From Paludibacteraceae bacterium (GTDB lineage Bacteria > Bacteroidota > Bacteroidia > Bacteroidales > Paludibacteraceae): a stretch of 64,000 nucleotides of DNA. The notes below the pieces were generated by a model. It did no database searches. It was given only the letters and a program-made list of their open reading frames with translations, and was not told the origin of the DNA. The translations under genes were made by a program, and so were the position numbers. The stretch lies in contig CAJOMJ010000015.1 in assembly GCA_905235505.1 (NCBI GenBank), positions 30,639-94,638 of the forward strand, written 5' to 3'. Within the stretch, counting starts at the first letter, position 1, and the number at the start of each line of letters is the position of its first letter. Below, in pieces: positions 51,234 to 59,861 of this stretch.

Positions 51234-53399
51234 ATGAGAAGAGAGATTATTATATTTATCATACTATGTCTGAGTGTTACGCTGTATGCCATACCTGCAT
51301 ACAACGGCAAGCGGGTAGCGATACAACCCGATGGCACGGTGGCAGAGTATTTCATGCATGGCGACGAGGTGTATCACTATATGACCGATGCTGAGGGTTT
51401 TATGCTCGAGAGAGATGCAGAGGGTTATCTTAAGCGCATGGGCAAAGCGCCGACAGAGCAAGAGGTTCTCTCACGCCGCTCGGCGGCTGCAATTCGGAAG
51501 ACGACTCCGCGCAGAGTGGGCAGCAGCAACCTTGTAACAAAAGGGTTGGTGATATTGGTCAATTTCAGCAACACCAAGTTCAAGAATGAGAACACGAGAG
51601 AGGCTTTCGAGGAGATGCTCAACGGCAACAATTACACATACAATGGTGCTTCGGGGTCAGTAAGAAAATACTATGCCGACCAGTCAGACAGTGCTTTTAT
51701 CCCTTCGTTCGACGTGTTCGGACCGGTAGATATAAGCATGACGGCGGAGTGGTACGGTGCGACTGACTCGCGTATAGGCAGAATGGTAACAGAGGCGGTT
51801 GACTCGGCAAAGGTGAAGTACGATATAGACTACTCGGAATATGACGAGGATGGTGACGGTTATGTGGATTTTGTAGATATACTATATGCGGGTTACGGTG
51901 CTGCCGACTCGGATTACGACAAGACAGTATGGCCATGTGAATGGGATTTGAACTCTACGGGTTACGGTCAGGTAGAACACGATGATGTGTATATCAACAC
52001 TTTCTCCTGTCATCAGGAGTTATGCGGTTTCGGCAAGAGCACAGGCAAGCGTGCGGGCATAGGCACACCATGTCATGAGTTTGCCCATGTGTTCGGTTTG
52101 CCCGACCTGTACGACACCTCGTATAAGAACTGCACGATGGGAGAATGGGACTTGATGGATCAGGGGGCATACGACAATGAGGGTCGCACGCCTCCGGGTT
52201 TCTCCGGATATGAGCGTATGTTTGCGGGTTGGGCAAAGCCGCGACTGCTGAACGAGCCCGAGAATGTGCTGTTGCAAGAGTTGCAGCAGTCGCAGCAGGT
52301 GTTTGTTGTGACCACCACCGGCAACCATAATCTTGATGTGCACAACCCTACGCCTGCCACATTCTACCTTTTGGAGAACCGTCAGCAGACAGGTTGGGAC
52401 ACTTATCTGCCCGGGCATGGCATGTTGATTTGGAAGATACAATACAATGCAAGCCGTTGGGCAAGCAACTCGGTCAACAGTGCTGCCATAAGCAAACAGG
52501 GCATTACTCTGCTACCTGCCGACGGAGAGATATATCACATAACCTATGAAGGCTCTGTATATTCCTACGGAGATACCGGCGACCCTTATCCGGGTAAATC
52601 CAACATAACCTCATACGAAGGAATAACCGGCTTTAAGATTTCTGATATTCAAGAGAGCAACGGCGATATCAGATTCAAGATTAAGGGCGGAGTGAGCGAA
52701 CCGTTTAGTGTCAGTTTCGAAGCAGGCGAACACGGTATATGCTCAACCACGACTATCAAGGAGACGGAGACGGGTGAGGGTATTATCCTGCCCGATGTCA
52801 TTGCAGATGAAGACTATGAGTTCAAGGGTTGGAGTGAGAAGAAAAGCAGCGATATTGCTGAAGCAGGTAAGGCAGGAGACAAGTTTTACCCGCAATACGA
52901 TATGACCCTTTATGCGGTATATGACTATACCAAGTACAAAGTAGAATGGGATGCAGAGCATGCAACAATAACTCCCAAGGTAGAACTGAGCGAGAAGAAT
53001 CTGCTGTTCACTGTCGTAGCGGACGAGGGTTATACGGTGACAGCAGACGACATAGCAATAACCATGGGAGAAAGAGACTTGGCGGCATCTGTGGACTTTA
53101 CGTTTGAAGACAGTATTCTCACCATACCATCGGTTGACGGCGATATATATATTCTCATTATAGCACAGAAAACAGACACTACCACTCAAGCCGCAGACTG
53201 TCTGCCATATAAGCATCCGTTTGAAGTCTCAGGGCACGACATCTTCTTCAAGCGTAACGCACACATCAATATATATGACTCAAGCGGCAGACTGCATATC
53301 GGAAGAGACATAAGAAGCGGTGAGAGTCTGCAACTGCCGGCGGGTCTGTATCTTTTACAGACTGAGGGCGAGATTTACTACAAGATACTTATCAGATGA
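51234..53399 (+). CDS. M6 family metalloprotease with InlB-type repeat and T9SS-type C-terminus
   Basis: The 721-residue protein has a signal peptide (MRREIIIFIILCLSVTLYA) and a propeptide (about residues 20-95). The catalytic domain carries the zinc motif HEFAH at 281-285 followed by VFGLPDLYD, plus an acidic calcium-like segment DEDGDGYVDFVDILYAGYG (about 204-222). Then come an InlB/Bacteroides-type repeat (about 490-570: YEFKGWSEKKSSD..YPQYDMTLYAVYD) and a C-terminal T9SS-like domain (HINIYDSSGRLHIG..LPAGLYLLQTEG). Family members are secreted proteases that attack host or dietary proteins. Its TGA overlaps the ATG of the next protease gene (ATGA). Confidence 0.93.
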   Translation: MRREIIIFIILCLSVTLYAIPAYNGKRVAIQPDGTVAEYFMHGDEVYHYMTDAEGFMLERDAEGYLKRMGKAPTEQEVLSRRSAAAIRKTTPRRVGSSNLVTKGLVILVNFSNTKFKNENTREAFEEMLNGNNYTYNGASGSVRKYYADQSDSAFIPSFDVFGPVDISMTAEWYGATDSRIGRMVTEAVDSAKVKYDIDYSEYDEDGDGYVDFVDILYAGYGAADSDYDKTVWPCEWDLNSTGYGQVEHDDVYINTFSCHQELCGFGKSTGKRAGIGTPCHEFAHVFGLPDLYDTSYKNCTMGEWDLMDQGAYDNEGRTPPGFSGYERMFAGWAKPRLLNEPENVLLQELQQSQQVFVVTTTGNHNLDVHNPTPATFYLLENRQQTGWDTYLPGHGMLIWKIQYNASRWASNSVNSAAISKQGITLLPADGEIYHITYEGSVYSYGDTGDPYPGKSNITSYEGITGFKISDIQESNGDIRFKIKGGVSEPFSVSFEAGEHGICSTTTIKETETGEGIILPDVIADEDYEFKGWSEKKSSDIAEAGKAGDKFYPQYDMTLYAVYDYTKYKVEWDAEHATITPKVELSEKNLLFTVVADEGYTVTADDIAITMGERDLAASVDFTFEDSILTIPSVDGDIYILIIAQKTDTTTQAADCLPYKHPFEVSGHDIFFKRNAHINIYDSSGRLHIGRDIRSGESLQLPAGLYLLQTEGEIYYKILIR

Positions 53400-55039
53400 C
53401 ACTTATGACAAAGATAGAGAGATATTGCCTGCTATTGATACTATGTCTTACTGCGAGTTCGCTTTCCGCCATGCCTGCGTGGAGAGGAGAGGTGGAGAAG
53501 CGGCTTGAAGACGGCACGAGTATGATGGTAACTCTGCAGGGAGACAGGTGGCTGCACTACTACGAGTCGGCTGACGGGCGTTGCTGGAGAGAGACATCCG
53601 AAGGTTATCTTGTTCCACAGGAGAAGCCTACTGTGGAAAAAGAGAGTACGATACGCCGGATGAAGCGTATGCCGCAACAGACCGCTACCGCCAGCAAACG
53701 AAATATCGCACCACGGGGGATAGTTATACTTGTCAACTTCAAGAAATTGCATTTTCTGCCGGAGAACACACAAGAGGCTATGAACGAGATGCTCAACTCC
53801 GACAACTACACCTACGATGAGGCTACGGGCAGTGCGAAGCAGTACTTTATCGACCAGTCGATGGGGCAATATCAGCCGCAGTTTGACGTAGTAGGGCCTG
53901 TAACTCTCAGTCAAGACTACGCATATTACGGAGAAGACGACACATCGGTGGGCTATGCCGGCGAAGACCTGCGTGCAGTAGATATGATAGTGGAGGCATG
54001 CAGACTTGCGGACTCTGAGTTCGGGGTTAACTTCAAAGACTACGACTGCGACAATGACGGAGAGGTGGATTTTGTATTCGTCATCTATGCCGGTTATGGT
54101 CAGTCGTCAGGGGCAGATGAAAATACTATCTGGCCTCACTCTTTCTGGGTAAGTGATTTTCACGGAGACGTAGCAGGCGGGCAAACATGTATTATAGATA
54201 ATACGAAAATCAACACATACGCTTGCGTGCCTGAGTTAAACGGCAGAAGCGGAAACAGGAGAATAGGTATAGGCACTTTCTGTCATGAGTTCTCGCATGT
54301 GCTCGGTTTCCCCGACTTATATATCACTGAAAGTTCTCCAAATCATCGCACTCTCGGAGACTGGGATATTCTCGACTACGGCCCGTATCTCAACCGCGGG
54401 CGGACTCCGCCTGCTTATTCAGCATACGAGCGTTTCTTTATGGGCTGGCTCTATCCGGCTATTCTCAATGAGAAAGGCACATATACGCTTCAGGAGTTGC
54501 AGCAATCGAACACTGCAGCCATTATAACATCAACGGGCAAGCACAACATGGCGGGCAACGACCCGAATCCTACCGAGTTCTACATACTTGAGAACAGACA
54601 GCAGACCGGTTGGGACAAATATCTTAAGGGGCACGGGTTGATGATAACGAAGATAAAGTACAACTATCAGAGTTGGTATGACAACACGGTAAACAACACG
54701 AGCAGCAATCTCGGAGTAGATATAATAGAGGCAGAGAAAAACACTGAAAAGACTAACAAGCCGACCGACCTGTTTCCAGCAGGTGCGACTGCTTTTACGC
54801 CCTACTCTACGTATCCGGTCACAAACATTAAAGAGAGTGACGGTCAAATAAGTTTTGACTTTATGGGCGGCGGAGAGAGCATTGTGGTTTCGACAGACGA
54901 CAACAAAATCGAGGAGCAGGTCATTGCCATATACAGTGTACTCGGGCATCTGACCCAATATACTCAAACAGAGCAACTGCCAAAAGGAATATACATAGTG
55001 AAAACAGACAAAACGACAAGAAAGATATCAATACAATGA
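53396..55039 (+). CDS. M6 family metalloprotease with T9SS-type C-terminus
   Basis: The 547-residue paralogue of the preceding protease has a signal peptide (MTKIERYCLLLILCLTASSL; an in-frame ATG at 53405 may be the true start). A short propeptide follows (about 30-100). The catalytic domain has HEFSH at residues 297-301 followed by VLGFPDLYI, and the acidic stretch DYDCDNDGEVDFVFVIYAGY (about 215-234). NPTEFYILENRQQTGWDKYL is shared with the upstream enzyme. It lacks the InlB-type repeat and ends with a compact T9SS-like domain (IAIYSVLGHL..LPKGIYIVKTDK). It is coupled by 4-bp overlaps both to the upstream protease and to xthA. Confidence 0.93.
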   Translation: MTLMTKIERYCLLLILCLTASSLSAMPAWRGEVEKRLEDGTSMMVTLQGDRWLHYYESADGRCWRETSEGYLVPQEKPTVEKESTIRRMKRMPQQTATASKRNIAPRGIVILVNFKKLHFLPENTQEAMNEMLNSDNYTYDEATGSAKQYFIDQSMGQYQPQFDVVGPVTLSQDYAYYGEDDTSVGYAGEDLRAVDMIVEACRLADSEFGVNFKDYDCDNDGEVDFVFVIYAGYGQSSGADENTIWPHSFWVSDFHGDVAGGQTCIIDNTKINTYACVPELNGRSGNRRIGIGTFCHEFSHVLGFPDLYITESSPNHRTLGDWDILDYGPYLNRGRTPPAYSAYERFFMGWLYPAILNEKGTYTLQELQQSNTAAIITSTGKHNMAGNDPNPTEFYILENRQQTGWDKYLKGHGLMITKIKYNYQSWYDNTVNNTSSNLGVDIIEAEKNTEKTNKPTDLFPAGATAFTPYSTYPVTNIKESDGQISFDFMGGGESIVVSTDDNKIEEQVIAIYSVLGHLTQYTQTEQLPKGIYIVKTDKTTRKISIQ

Positions 55040-55803
55040 AGATAGTATCATACAACCTCAACGGCATACGCGCCGCCATGAGCAAGGGTCTGCTCGAATG
55101 GCTACAGCAGGAGAACCCCGATGTATTCTGTGTGCAAGAGACAAAGGCACAACCTGAACAGATAGACACACTTGCTTTCCGCGAACTCGGATACGAACAT
55201 ATATACATTCATTCTGCCGAGAAGAAAGGTTATAGCGGAGTTGCCATATTCTCGAAGCAAGAACCTGACAGAATAGCAGTAGGAATGAACAACCCTGTTT
55301 ATGACAAAGAGGGCAGAGTGTTGAGGGCAGACTACGGCGACATAACCATTGTGTGCGCCTATATACCTTCAGGCACAACGGGAGATGTAAGGCAAGACTT
55401 CAAGATGCAGTTTCTTGACGCATTCTATGATTATCTGCAGCAATTGCGCAAAGAACGCCCCAACCTCATTGTATGCGGCGACTACAACATCTGCCACAAA
55501 CCCATCGACATCAACCACCCCGAGCGGCAGGCAGGTGTCAGCGGTTTCTTGCCGGAAGAGCGTGCATGGCTTGACAAACTGGAGGCAAGCGGTATGACAG
55601 ACTCTTTCCGCATGTTTTGCAAAGAGGCGGAGAAGTACTCGTGGTGGAGTTATCGCTTTGGAGCAAGAGAGAGAAACGCAGGTTGGAGAATTGATTACCA
55701 CTGGGTCTCAGGCAACATACCTGCCCGCCTAACCAATGCAGCGATACTGACAGAGGCAGTGCACTCCGACCATTGCCCTGTATCGGTAATGATAGACGAA
55801 TAG
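55036..55803 (+). CDS. xthA: Exodeoxyribonuclease III
   Basis: The 255-residue protein has the exonuclease III family motifs: MKIVSYNLNGIRAAMSKGLL, FCVQETKAQPEQID with the metal-binding Glu, IVCAYIPSG, LIVCGDYNICHKPIDI, and GWRIDYHWVSGN, ending EAVHSDHCPVSVMID with the catalytic Asp-His. It cleaves apurinic sites and degrades 3' ends in base-excision repair. There is no signal peptide. Its ATG overlaps the stop of the M6 protease gene, an odd coupling of a repair enzyme with secreted proteases. Confidence 0.96.
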   Translation: MKIVSYNLNGIRAAMSKGLLEWLQQENPDVFCVQETKAQPEQIDTLAFRELGYEHIYIHSAEKKGYSGVAIFSKQEPDRIAVGMNNPVYDKEGRVLRADYGDITIVCAYIPSGTTGDVRQDFKMQFLDAFYDYLQQLRKERPNLIVCGDYNICHKPIDINHPERQAGVSGFLPEERAWLDKLEASGMTDSFRMFCKEAEKYSWWSYRFGARERNAGWRIDYHWVSGNIPARLTNAAILTEAVHSDHCPVSVMIDE

Positions 55804-55870
55804 CAAGACACAAGTAGGGGTATAACAGACATCTTTAACCGCATCTAACAATCTTAAACTATTTTCAGCC

Positions 55871-56650
55871 ATGCCAATGCAACCAGCCGACCCGAAGATG
55901 GTGCTTCGCACCGAACACCTCGTGAAACGATATGGCAAACGCACTGTCGTCAACGATGTTTCCATAGATCTTCACCAAGGGGAGATAGTAGGCTTGCTCG
56001 GACCCAACGGAGCCGGCAAGACCACCACGTTCTATATGACTACCGGACTCGTAACCGCCAACCATGGCAAGATATATCTCAATGACGAGGATATAACCGG
56101 ATTCCCGATGTACAAGCGTGCACAACGAGGTATAGGCTATCTGCCCCAGGAGGCAAGCGTATTTCGCAAGATGTCTGTGGAGGATAATATCCGCGCAGTG
56201 CTTGAGATGACCAAGTTTACGAAAGAATATCAGAAAGAGAAACTTGAGCAACTGATTAAGGAGTTCAATCTCTCTCACGTCAGAAAGAATCTTGGAGACC
56301 GTCTGTCAGGCGGCGAGCGCAGGCGCACGGAGATAGCCCGCTGCCTTGCCATAGAGCCTAAGTTTGTTATGCTTGACGAGCCGTTTGCAGGCGTTGACCC
56401 TATAGCCGTACAAGAGATACAAGATGTGGTGTGGCGGCTGAAAGACAAGAATATAGGTATTCTCATCACCGACCACAACGTAGATGAGACACTCATGATT
56501 ACCGACCGTGCCTACCTGCTTTTCGAGGGTAAGATTCTCTTTCACGGCACACCGGAAGAGTTGGCAGCCAACCCCACAGTGAGAAAGAACTACCTCGGTA
56601 GAGACTTCGAATTGAAGCGCAAGTCAAAACCTACTGACGATGAGAACTGA
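55871..56650 (+). CDS. lptB: LPS export ABC transporter ATP-binding protein
   Basis: The 259-residue ATPase begins [20 protein letters not shown]. It shows Walker A ([19 protein letters not shown]), [20 protein letters not shown], which is diagnostic of LptB, the signature [17 protein letters not shown], Walker B ([15 protein letters not shown]) and the switch His ([10 protein letters not shown]). It ends [16 protein letters not shown], also typical of LptB. It drives extraction of LPS from the inner membrane towards LptD/LptE; a likely lptE lies at the right edge of this window. Its TGA overlaps the ATG of the kelch gene. Confidence 0.96.
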   Translation: MPMQPADPKMVLRTEHLVKRYGKRTVVNDVSIDLHQGEIVGLLGPNGAGKTTTFYMTTGLVTANHGKIYLNDEDITGFPMYKRAQRGIGYLPQEASVFRKMSVEDNIRAVLEMTKFTKEYQKEKLEQLIKEFNLSHVRKNLGDRLSGGERRRTEIARCLAIEPKFVMLDEPFAGVDPIAVQEIQDVVWRLKDKNIGILITDHNVDETLMITDRAYLLFEGKILFHGTPEELAANPTVRKNYLGRDFELKRKSKPTDDEN

Positions 56651-57633
56651 TGAAGCACCATGTTTTCATACTTATCCTCATCTCGGGCATACTTTGCGGT
56701 TGTCAGACCATGCCACCTGAGATGCAACTTGAGGTACACGAATGTGCGCCCATGCCGGTTGCACGCGCCTGTGCCACGGTGTTTGTTGCAGACGGCAGAG
56801 CCTATGTATTTGCAGGCAGAGACAGTGCAGGCACAGCGCAGAATGACCTATGGTGCTACACTCCGGCTACAGACAGTTGGTCTTATCTTGGTGTCACACC
56901 TCTCTCCGAGCGTGTGAATGCAACTGCTTGTGTATGCAATGAAGAGGTATATATAGGTCTGGGGTTCGACGGCAAGTACGGCACAGAAGAGAGTTACAAG
57001 CGCGATTGGTGGAGATACACACCATCGTCAGACACATGGTTGAGACTTGCCGATTATCCCAACTCTTACACAGATGAGGCGACCGCTTTTACCGGTGCAG
57101 GAGAGTTGTATGCAGGTTACGGGTTCTATTGGAATTACCGCCGCGACATGTTCCGCTACACTATAGCAGATAATCGTTGGGATTCGATAGACGTGGGAGT
57201 TTCTTTCACAGGCTACCCTGCCCGCTCGTTCGGAGGTACGGGGTGCACATGTAGCGGGCGGCATTTTATGGGTACCGGTTATCAGCGTGCCAGTCTGAAT
57301 TGGTGGGCAGAACTTGTGGATGGCACTCATTGGGAGCAACGTGCTGTAGTGCCTGGCAGAAAACGTACACTTGCAGCATCGGCTGCTACAGATAACTTTG
57401 TATATCTGTGCGGAGGCATACATTACGGCGGTGTGAACACTACCGGAGAAGTGCTGAATGATGTACGACGCTACAATCCTGCAACCGACAAGTGGCAATA
57501 CGTAGCGACTATGACAGAGGGGCTGTTTAACCATGTCTGCTTCACCATCAATGGCAAGATATATTTCGGATTAGGAGAGAACGAAGAGTGGCAGACAAAC
57601 AACAAACTATACTGCATTGAAGAAGTGCCATGA
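56650..57633 (+). CDS. Kelch-repeat lipoprotein
   Basis: The 327-residue protein has a lipoprotein signal ([18 protein letters not shown]). About six kelch-type beta-propeller blades are visible: AYVFAGRDSAGTAQNDLWCY, EVYIGLGFDGKYG..WWRYTP, ELYAGYGFYWNY..MFRYTI, RHFMGTGYQRAS, VYLCGGIHYGGVNTTGEVLN and KIYFGLGENEEW. N-acetylneuraminate epimerases and several surface glycan proteins share this fold, but the sequence gives no substrate. It lies between lptB and a Wzi-like gene and overlaps both, so it is probably an outer-membrane part of the glycan or LPS machinery encoded here. Confidence 0.82.
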   Translation: MKHHVFILILISGILCGCQTMPPEMQLEVHECAPMPVARACATVFVADGRAYVFAGRDSAGTAQNDLWCYTPATDSWSYLGVTPLSERVNATACVCNEEVYIGLGFDGKYGTEESYKRDWWRYTPSSDTWLRLADYPNSYTDEATAFTGAGELYAGYGFYWNYRRDMFRYTIADNRWDSIDVGVSFTGYPARSFGGTGCTCSGRHFMGTGYQRASLNWWAELVDGTHWEQRAVVPGRKRTLAASAATDNFVYLCGGIHYGGVNTTGEVLNDVRRYNPATDKWQYVATMTEGLFNHVCFTINGKIYFGLGENEEWQTNNKLYCIEEVP

Positions 57634-59122
57634 CATAATACTGAAAAGCGGTCTGCTCATTATAGCATGGTTGCTGTGCAACAATGCTGATGCACGTGAA
57701 CTGAGTTGGAGTTGGTGGCCTACCGGTATAAGAGACAGTGTGTCTGCCGGAAACGACACACTCTGCTATCGTGCAGGTATAGCAGGAGCAGCCTCTTATG
57801 GTCGCTATGCACCTTTCTGGCTCCAGAGCAATATGAACGGAGATGTGAGCAGTAGCCCTTTCAGCGGCAATCTGTCTGCAGGTGTATGCAAAGAAGCCGT
57901 TCATCCTGAGCGTTGGTGGGATTACGACTTTGCGCTGCAACTGACGGGGCGTCTGCAATCACCCGTTGCAGGCAGTATGTTCAATACGCAGCAACACGTG
58001 GCAACAGGCTACTTCAACTACGCCTATGCGCATGTGCGACTATATATATTCGACCTTACGGCAGGCATCAAGCCAATGATTTACGAGACACAAGATACGG
58101 CATTGAGTATGGGTAGTCTGGTGTTCTCGGGTAATTGTCAGCCATTACCGCATCTGACAATAGGTATTGACAAATACGTACCTTTCCCAGGATGCTACGG
58201 TTACTTTGAAGTCAAAGGCGGGCTTACGCATGCATGGCAAGCGGACAATATATATATGGGTAATAGTTATATCCACCACAAATGGTTAGGGCTACGTGTG
58301 GGCGGCAGACTGCCGGTGAATATAAGTTACGAACTGCACCATGCGGCACAATGGGGAGGTATAAGCCCTGTATATGGCGACATAGGCAGCGATTGGCAAT
58401 CATTCATGAATGTCTTTCTTGCGCGAGGCGGCGGGGTGATGAGCAACGACCAGTTGAATGCACAAGGCAACCACATCGGCAGTCAGCAACTAATGCTTAC
58501 CGGTAAAGGCAAAGGATGGGAGTTGAGCGTCTATTGGCAGAACATATTCGAAGACAACTTCGAGATAATCGGCAAAGGGCAAAACCTTGCCGACGGTCTG
58601 TGGGGAATTTGTGTCAAGCAGAACCGTTGGCGCTACATACAAGGTGTTACCTACGAGTTTCTGAATACTACCGACCAGTCAGGCCCATGGCACGACCGTG
58701 ACGGTCTGTGCTACGCAGGCAATGACAGTTATTACCGCAACAGTGTGTTCGTAAACGGTTGGAACTACTTCTATCGCTCAATGGGGACACCGTTTATCAC
58801 TTCTCCGCTTTACAATACAGACGGCACTATCTATACTCTGAACAGCCGTGTACGCGTACATCACCTTGGTATTCGTGGAGATATATACGGCTATCAATAT
58901 CGCATAAAGGTAAGTTATGCACGCAACTACGGAAATGACAACACAAACCGTGACATAATAAGTAATAACACTGCCATGCTACTTGAGGTGCAGAAACATG
59001 TAGAGCAGGCATGGGGATTGGATTTCGGCATTCGTTTGGCATGCGACACAGGAACCCAGTGGGGCAATCAGTTTGGTGCACAGATTACAATACGCAAGCA
59101 GGGTATTATAACACAATGGTAA
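57617..59122 (+). CDS. Capsule assembly Wzi-like outer-membrane protein
   Basis: The 501-residue product is read from a TTG start at 57617, which gives MKKCHDIILKSGLLIIAWLL, a proper signal peptide; no ATG lies in frame near it. The body is rich in alternating beta strands ending in aromatic residues, with AGAASYGRYAPFWLQSNMNG, ISYELHHAAQWGG, GNHIGSQQLMLTGKGKGWEL and a final QFGAQITIRKQG. This matches the bacteroidete branch of Wzi, an 18-stranded barrel lectin that holds capsule at the surface. It overlaps the kelch gene by 17 bp and the glycosyltransferase start by 7 bp. The family call is fairly sure; the surface polymer is unknown. Confidence 0.8.
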   Translation: MKKCHDIILKSGLLIIAWLLCNNADARELSWSWWPTGIRDSVSAGNDTLCYRAGIAGAASYGRYAPFWLQSNMNGDVSSSPFSGNLSAGVCKEAVHPERWWDYDFALQLTGRLQSPVAGSMFNTQQHVATGYFNYAYAHVRLYIFDLTAGIKPMIYETQDTALSMGSLVFSGNCQPLPHLTIGIDKYVPFPGCYGYFEVKGGLTHAWQADNIYMGNSYIHHKWLGLRVGGRLPVNISYELHHAAQWGGISPVYGDIGSDWQSFMNVFLARGGGVMSNDQLNAQGNHIGSQQLMLTGKGKGWELSVYWQNIFEDNFEIIGKGQNLADGLWGICVKQNRWRYIQGVTYEFLNTTDQSGPWHDRDGLCYAGNDSYYRNSVFVNGWNYFYRSMGTPFITSPLYNTDGTIYTLNSRVRVHHLGIRGDIYGYQYRIKVSYARNYGNDNTNRDIISNNTAMLLEVQKHVEQAWGLDFGIRLACDTGTQWGNQFGAQITIRKQGIITQW

Positions 59123-59835
59123 GTAATGAAATGACTAACGACTATACTGCACATATCATTATGCCTGTCAAGGATTCGTTGCAAACAGCGGAAGAAGCAA
59201 TTCGTGCCATAACGGCAAGCGGACACACACTGACGGTATATGACGACAACTCAACCGACGAGAATGCCGCACGGTTGGATGCATTAGCAGACGAGTTGGG
59301 GATAAGTGTTGTGCATGTAGGTAAACATACCGACCACCTTTCACCTAACTACCGCTGGGTACTCATACATGCCCGGCGCGAGTGTCTGAACCAAGATACT
59401 CATCTGATTATTATAGAAAGCGATGTTATTGTACGTGATGATACCATTGACAAACTGTGTGAGGCAGTCAAACCAAATGTTGGTATGATAGCGGCAATTA
59501 CCACTGACGGAAACGGCTCTGTCAATTTCCCATACGAGTATGCACGAAAGACCACAACAGACGGTGTCTGCAAGAAACGTCTCTCGTTCTGTTGCACATT
59601 GCTAAGCAACAAGTTGCTACAATCATACGATTTCAATCAGCTTGACCCTGCTAAAAACTGGTATGATGTGCATATAAGTCATATATCGCAGAAATCAGGC
59701 TTTGACAACATATTGCAAGTGAGCAACCCTGTACTGCACAAACCACACTCCAGCCGTCCGTGGAAACAACTCAAATACACAAACCCGCTATTGTACTATT
59801 GGCGCAAACTGACGCAGCACCGCGACAAGATATAA
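59116..59835 (+). CDS. GT2-type glycosyltransferase
   Basis: From ATG 59116 (MVSNEMTNDYTAHIIMPVKD) the protein is 239 residues; ATG 59131 is an alternative. It has a GT-A fold: AHIIMPVKDSLQTAEEAIRA, LTVYDDNSTDENAARLDALA, HTDHLSPNYRWVLIHARREC and LIIIESDVIVRDDTIDKLCE, where IESDV corresponds to the D-x-D metal site. It is soluble or peripherally bound to the inner membrane and probably adds a sugar to LPS core or a capsule repeat. The next gene starts 26 bp downstream. Confidence 0.82.
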   Translation: MVSNEMTNDYTAHIIMPVKDSLQTAEEAIRAITASGHTLTVYDDNSTDENAARLDALADELGISVVHVGKHTDHLSPNYRWVLIHARRECLNQDTHLIIIESDVIVRDDTIDKLCEAVKPNVGMIAAITTDGNGSVNFPYEYARKTTTDGVCKKRLSFCCTLLSNKLLQSYDFNQLDPAKNWYDVHISHISQKSGFDNILQVSNPVLHKPHSSRPWKQLKYTNPLLYYWRKLTQHRDKI

Positions 59836-59861
59836 TCACGAACATACTACTTCTCAAACGA

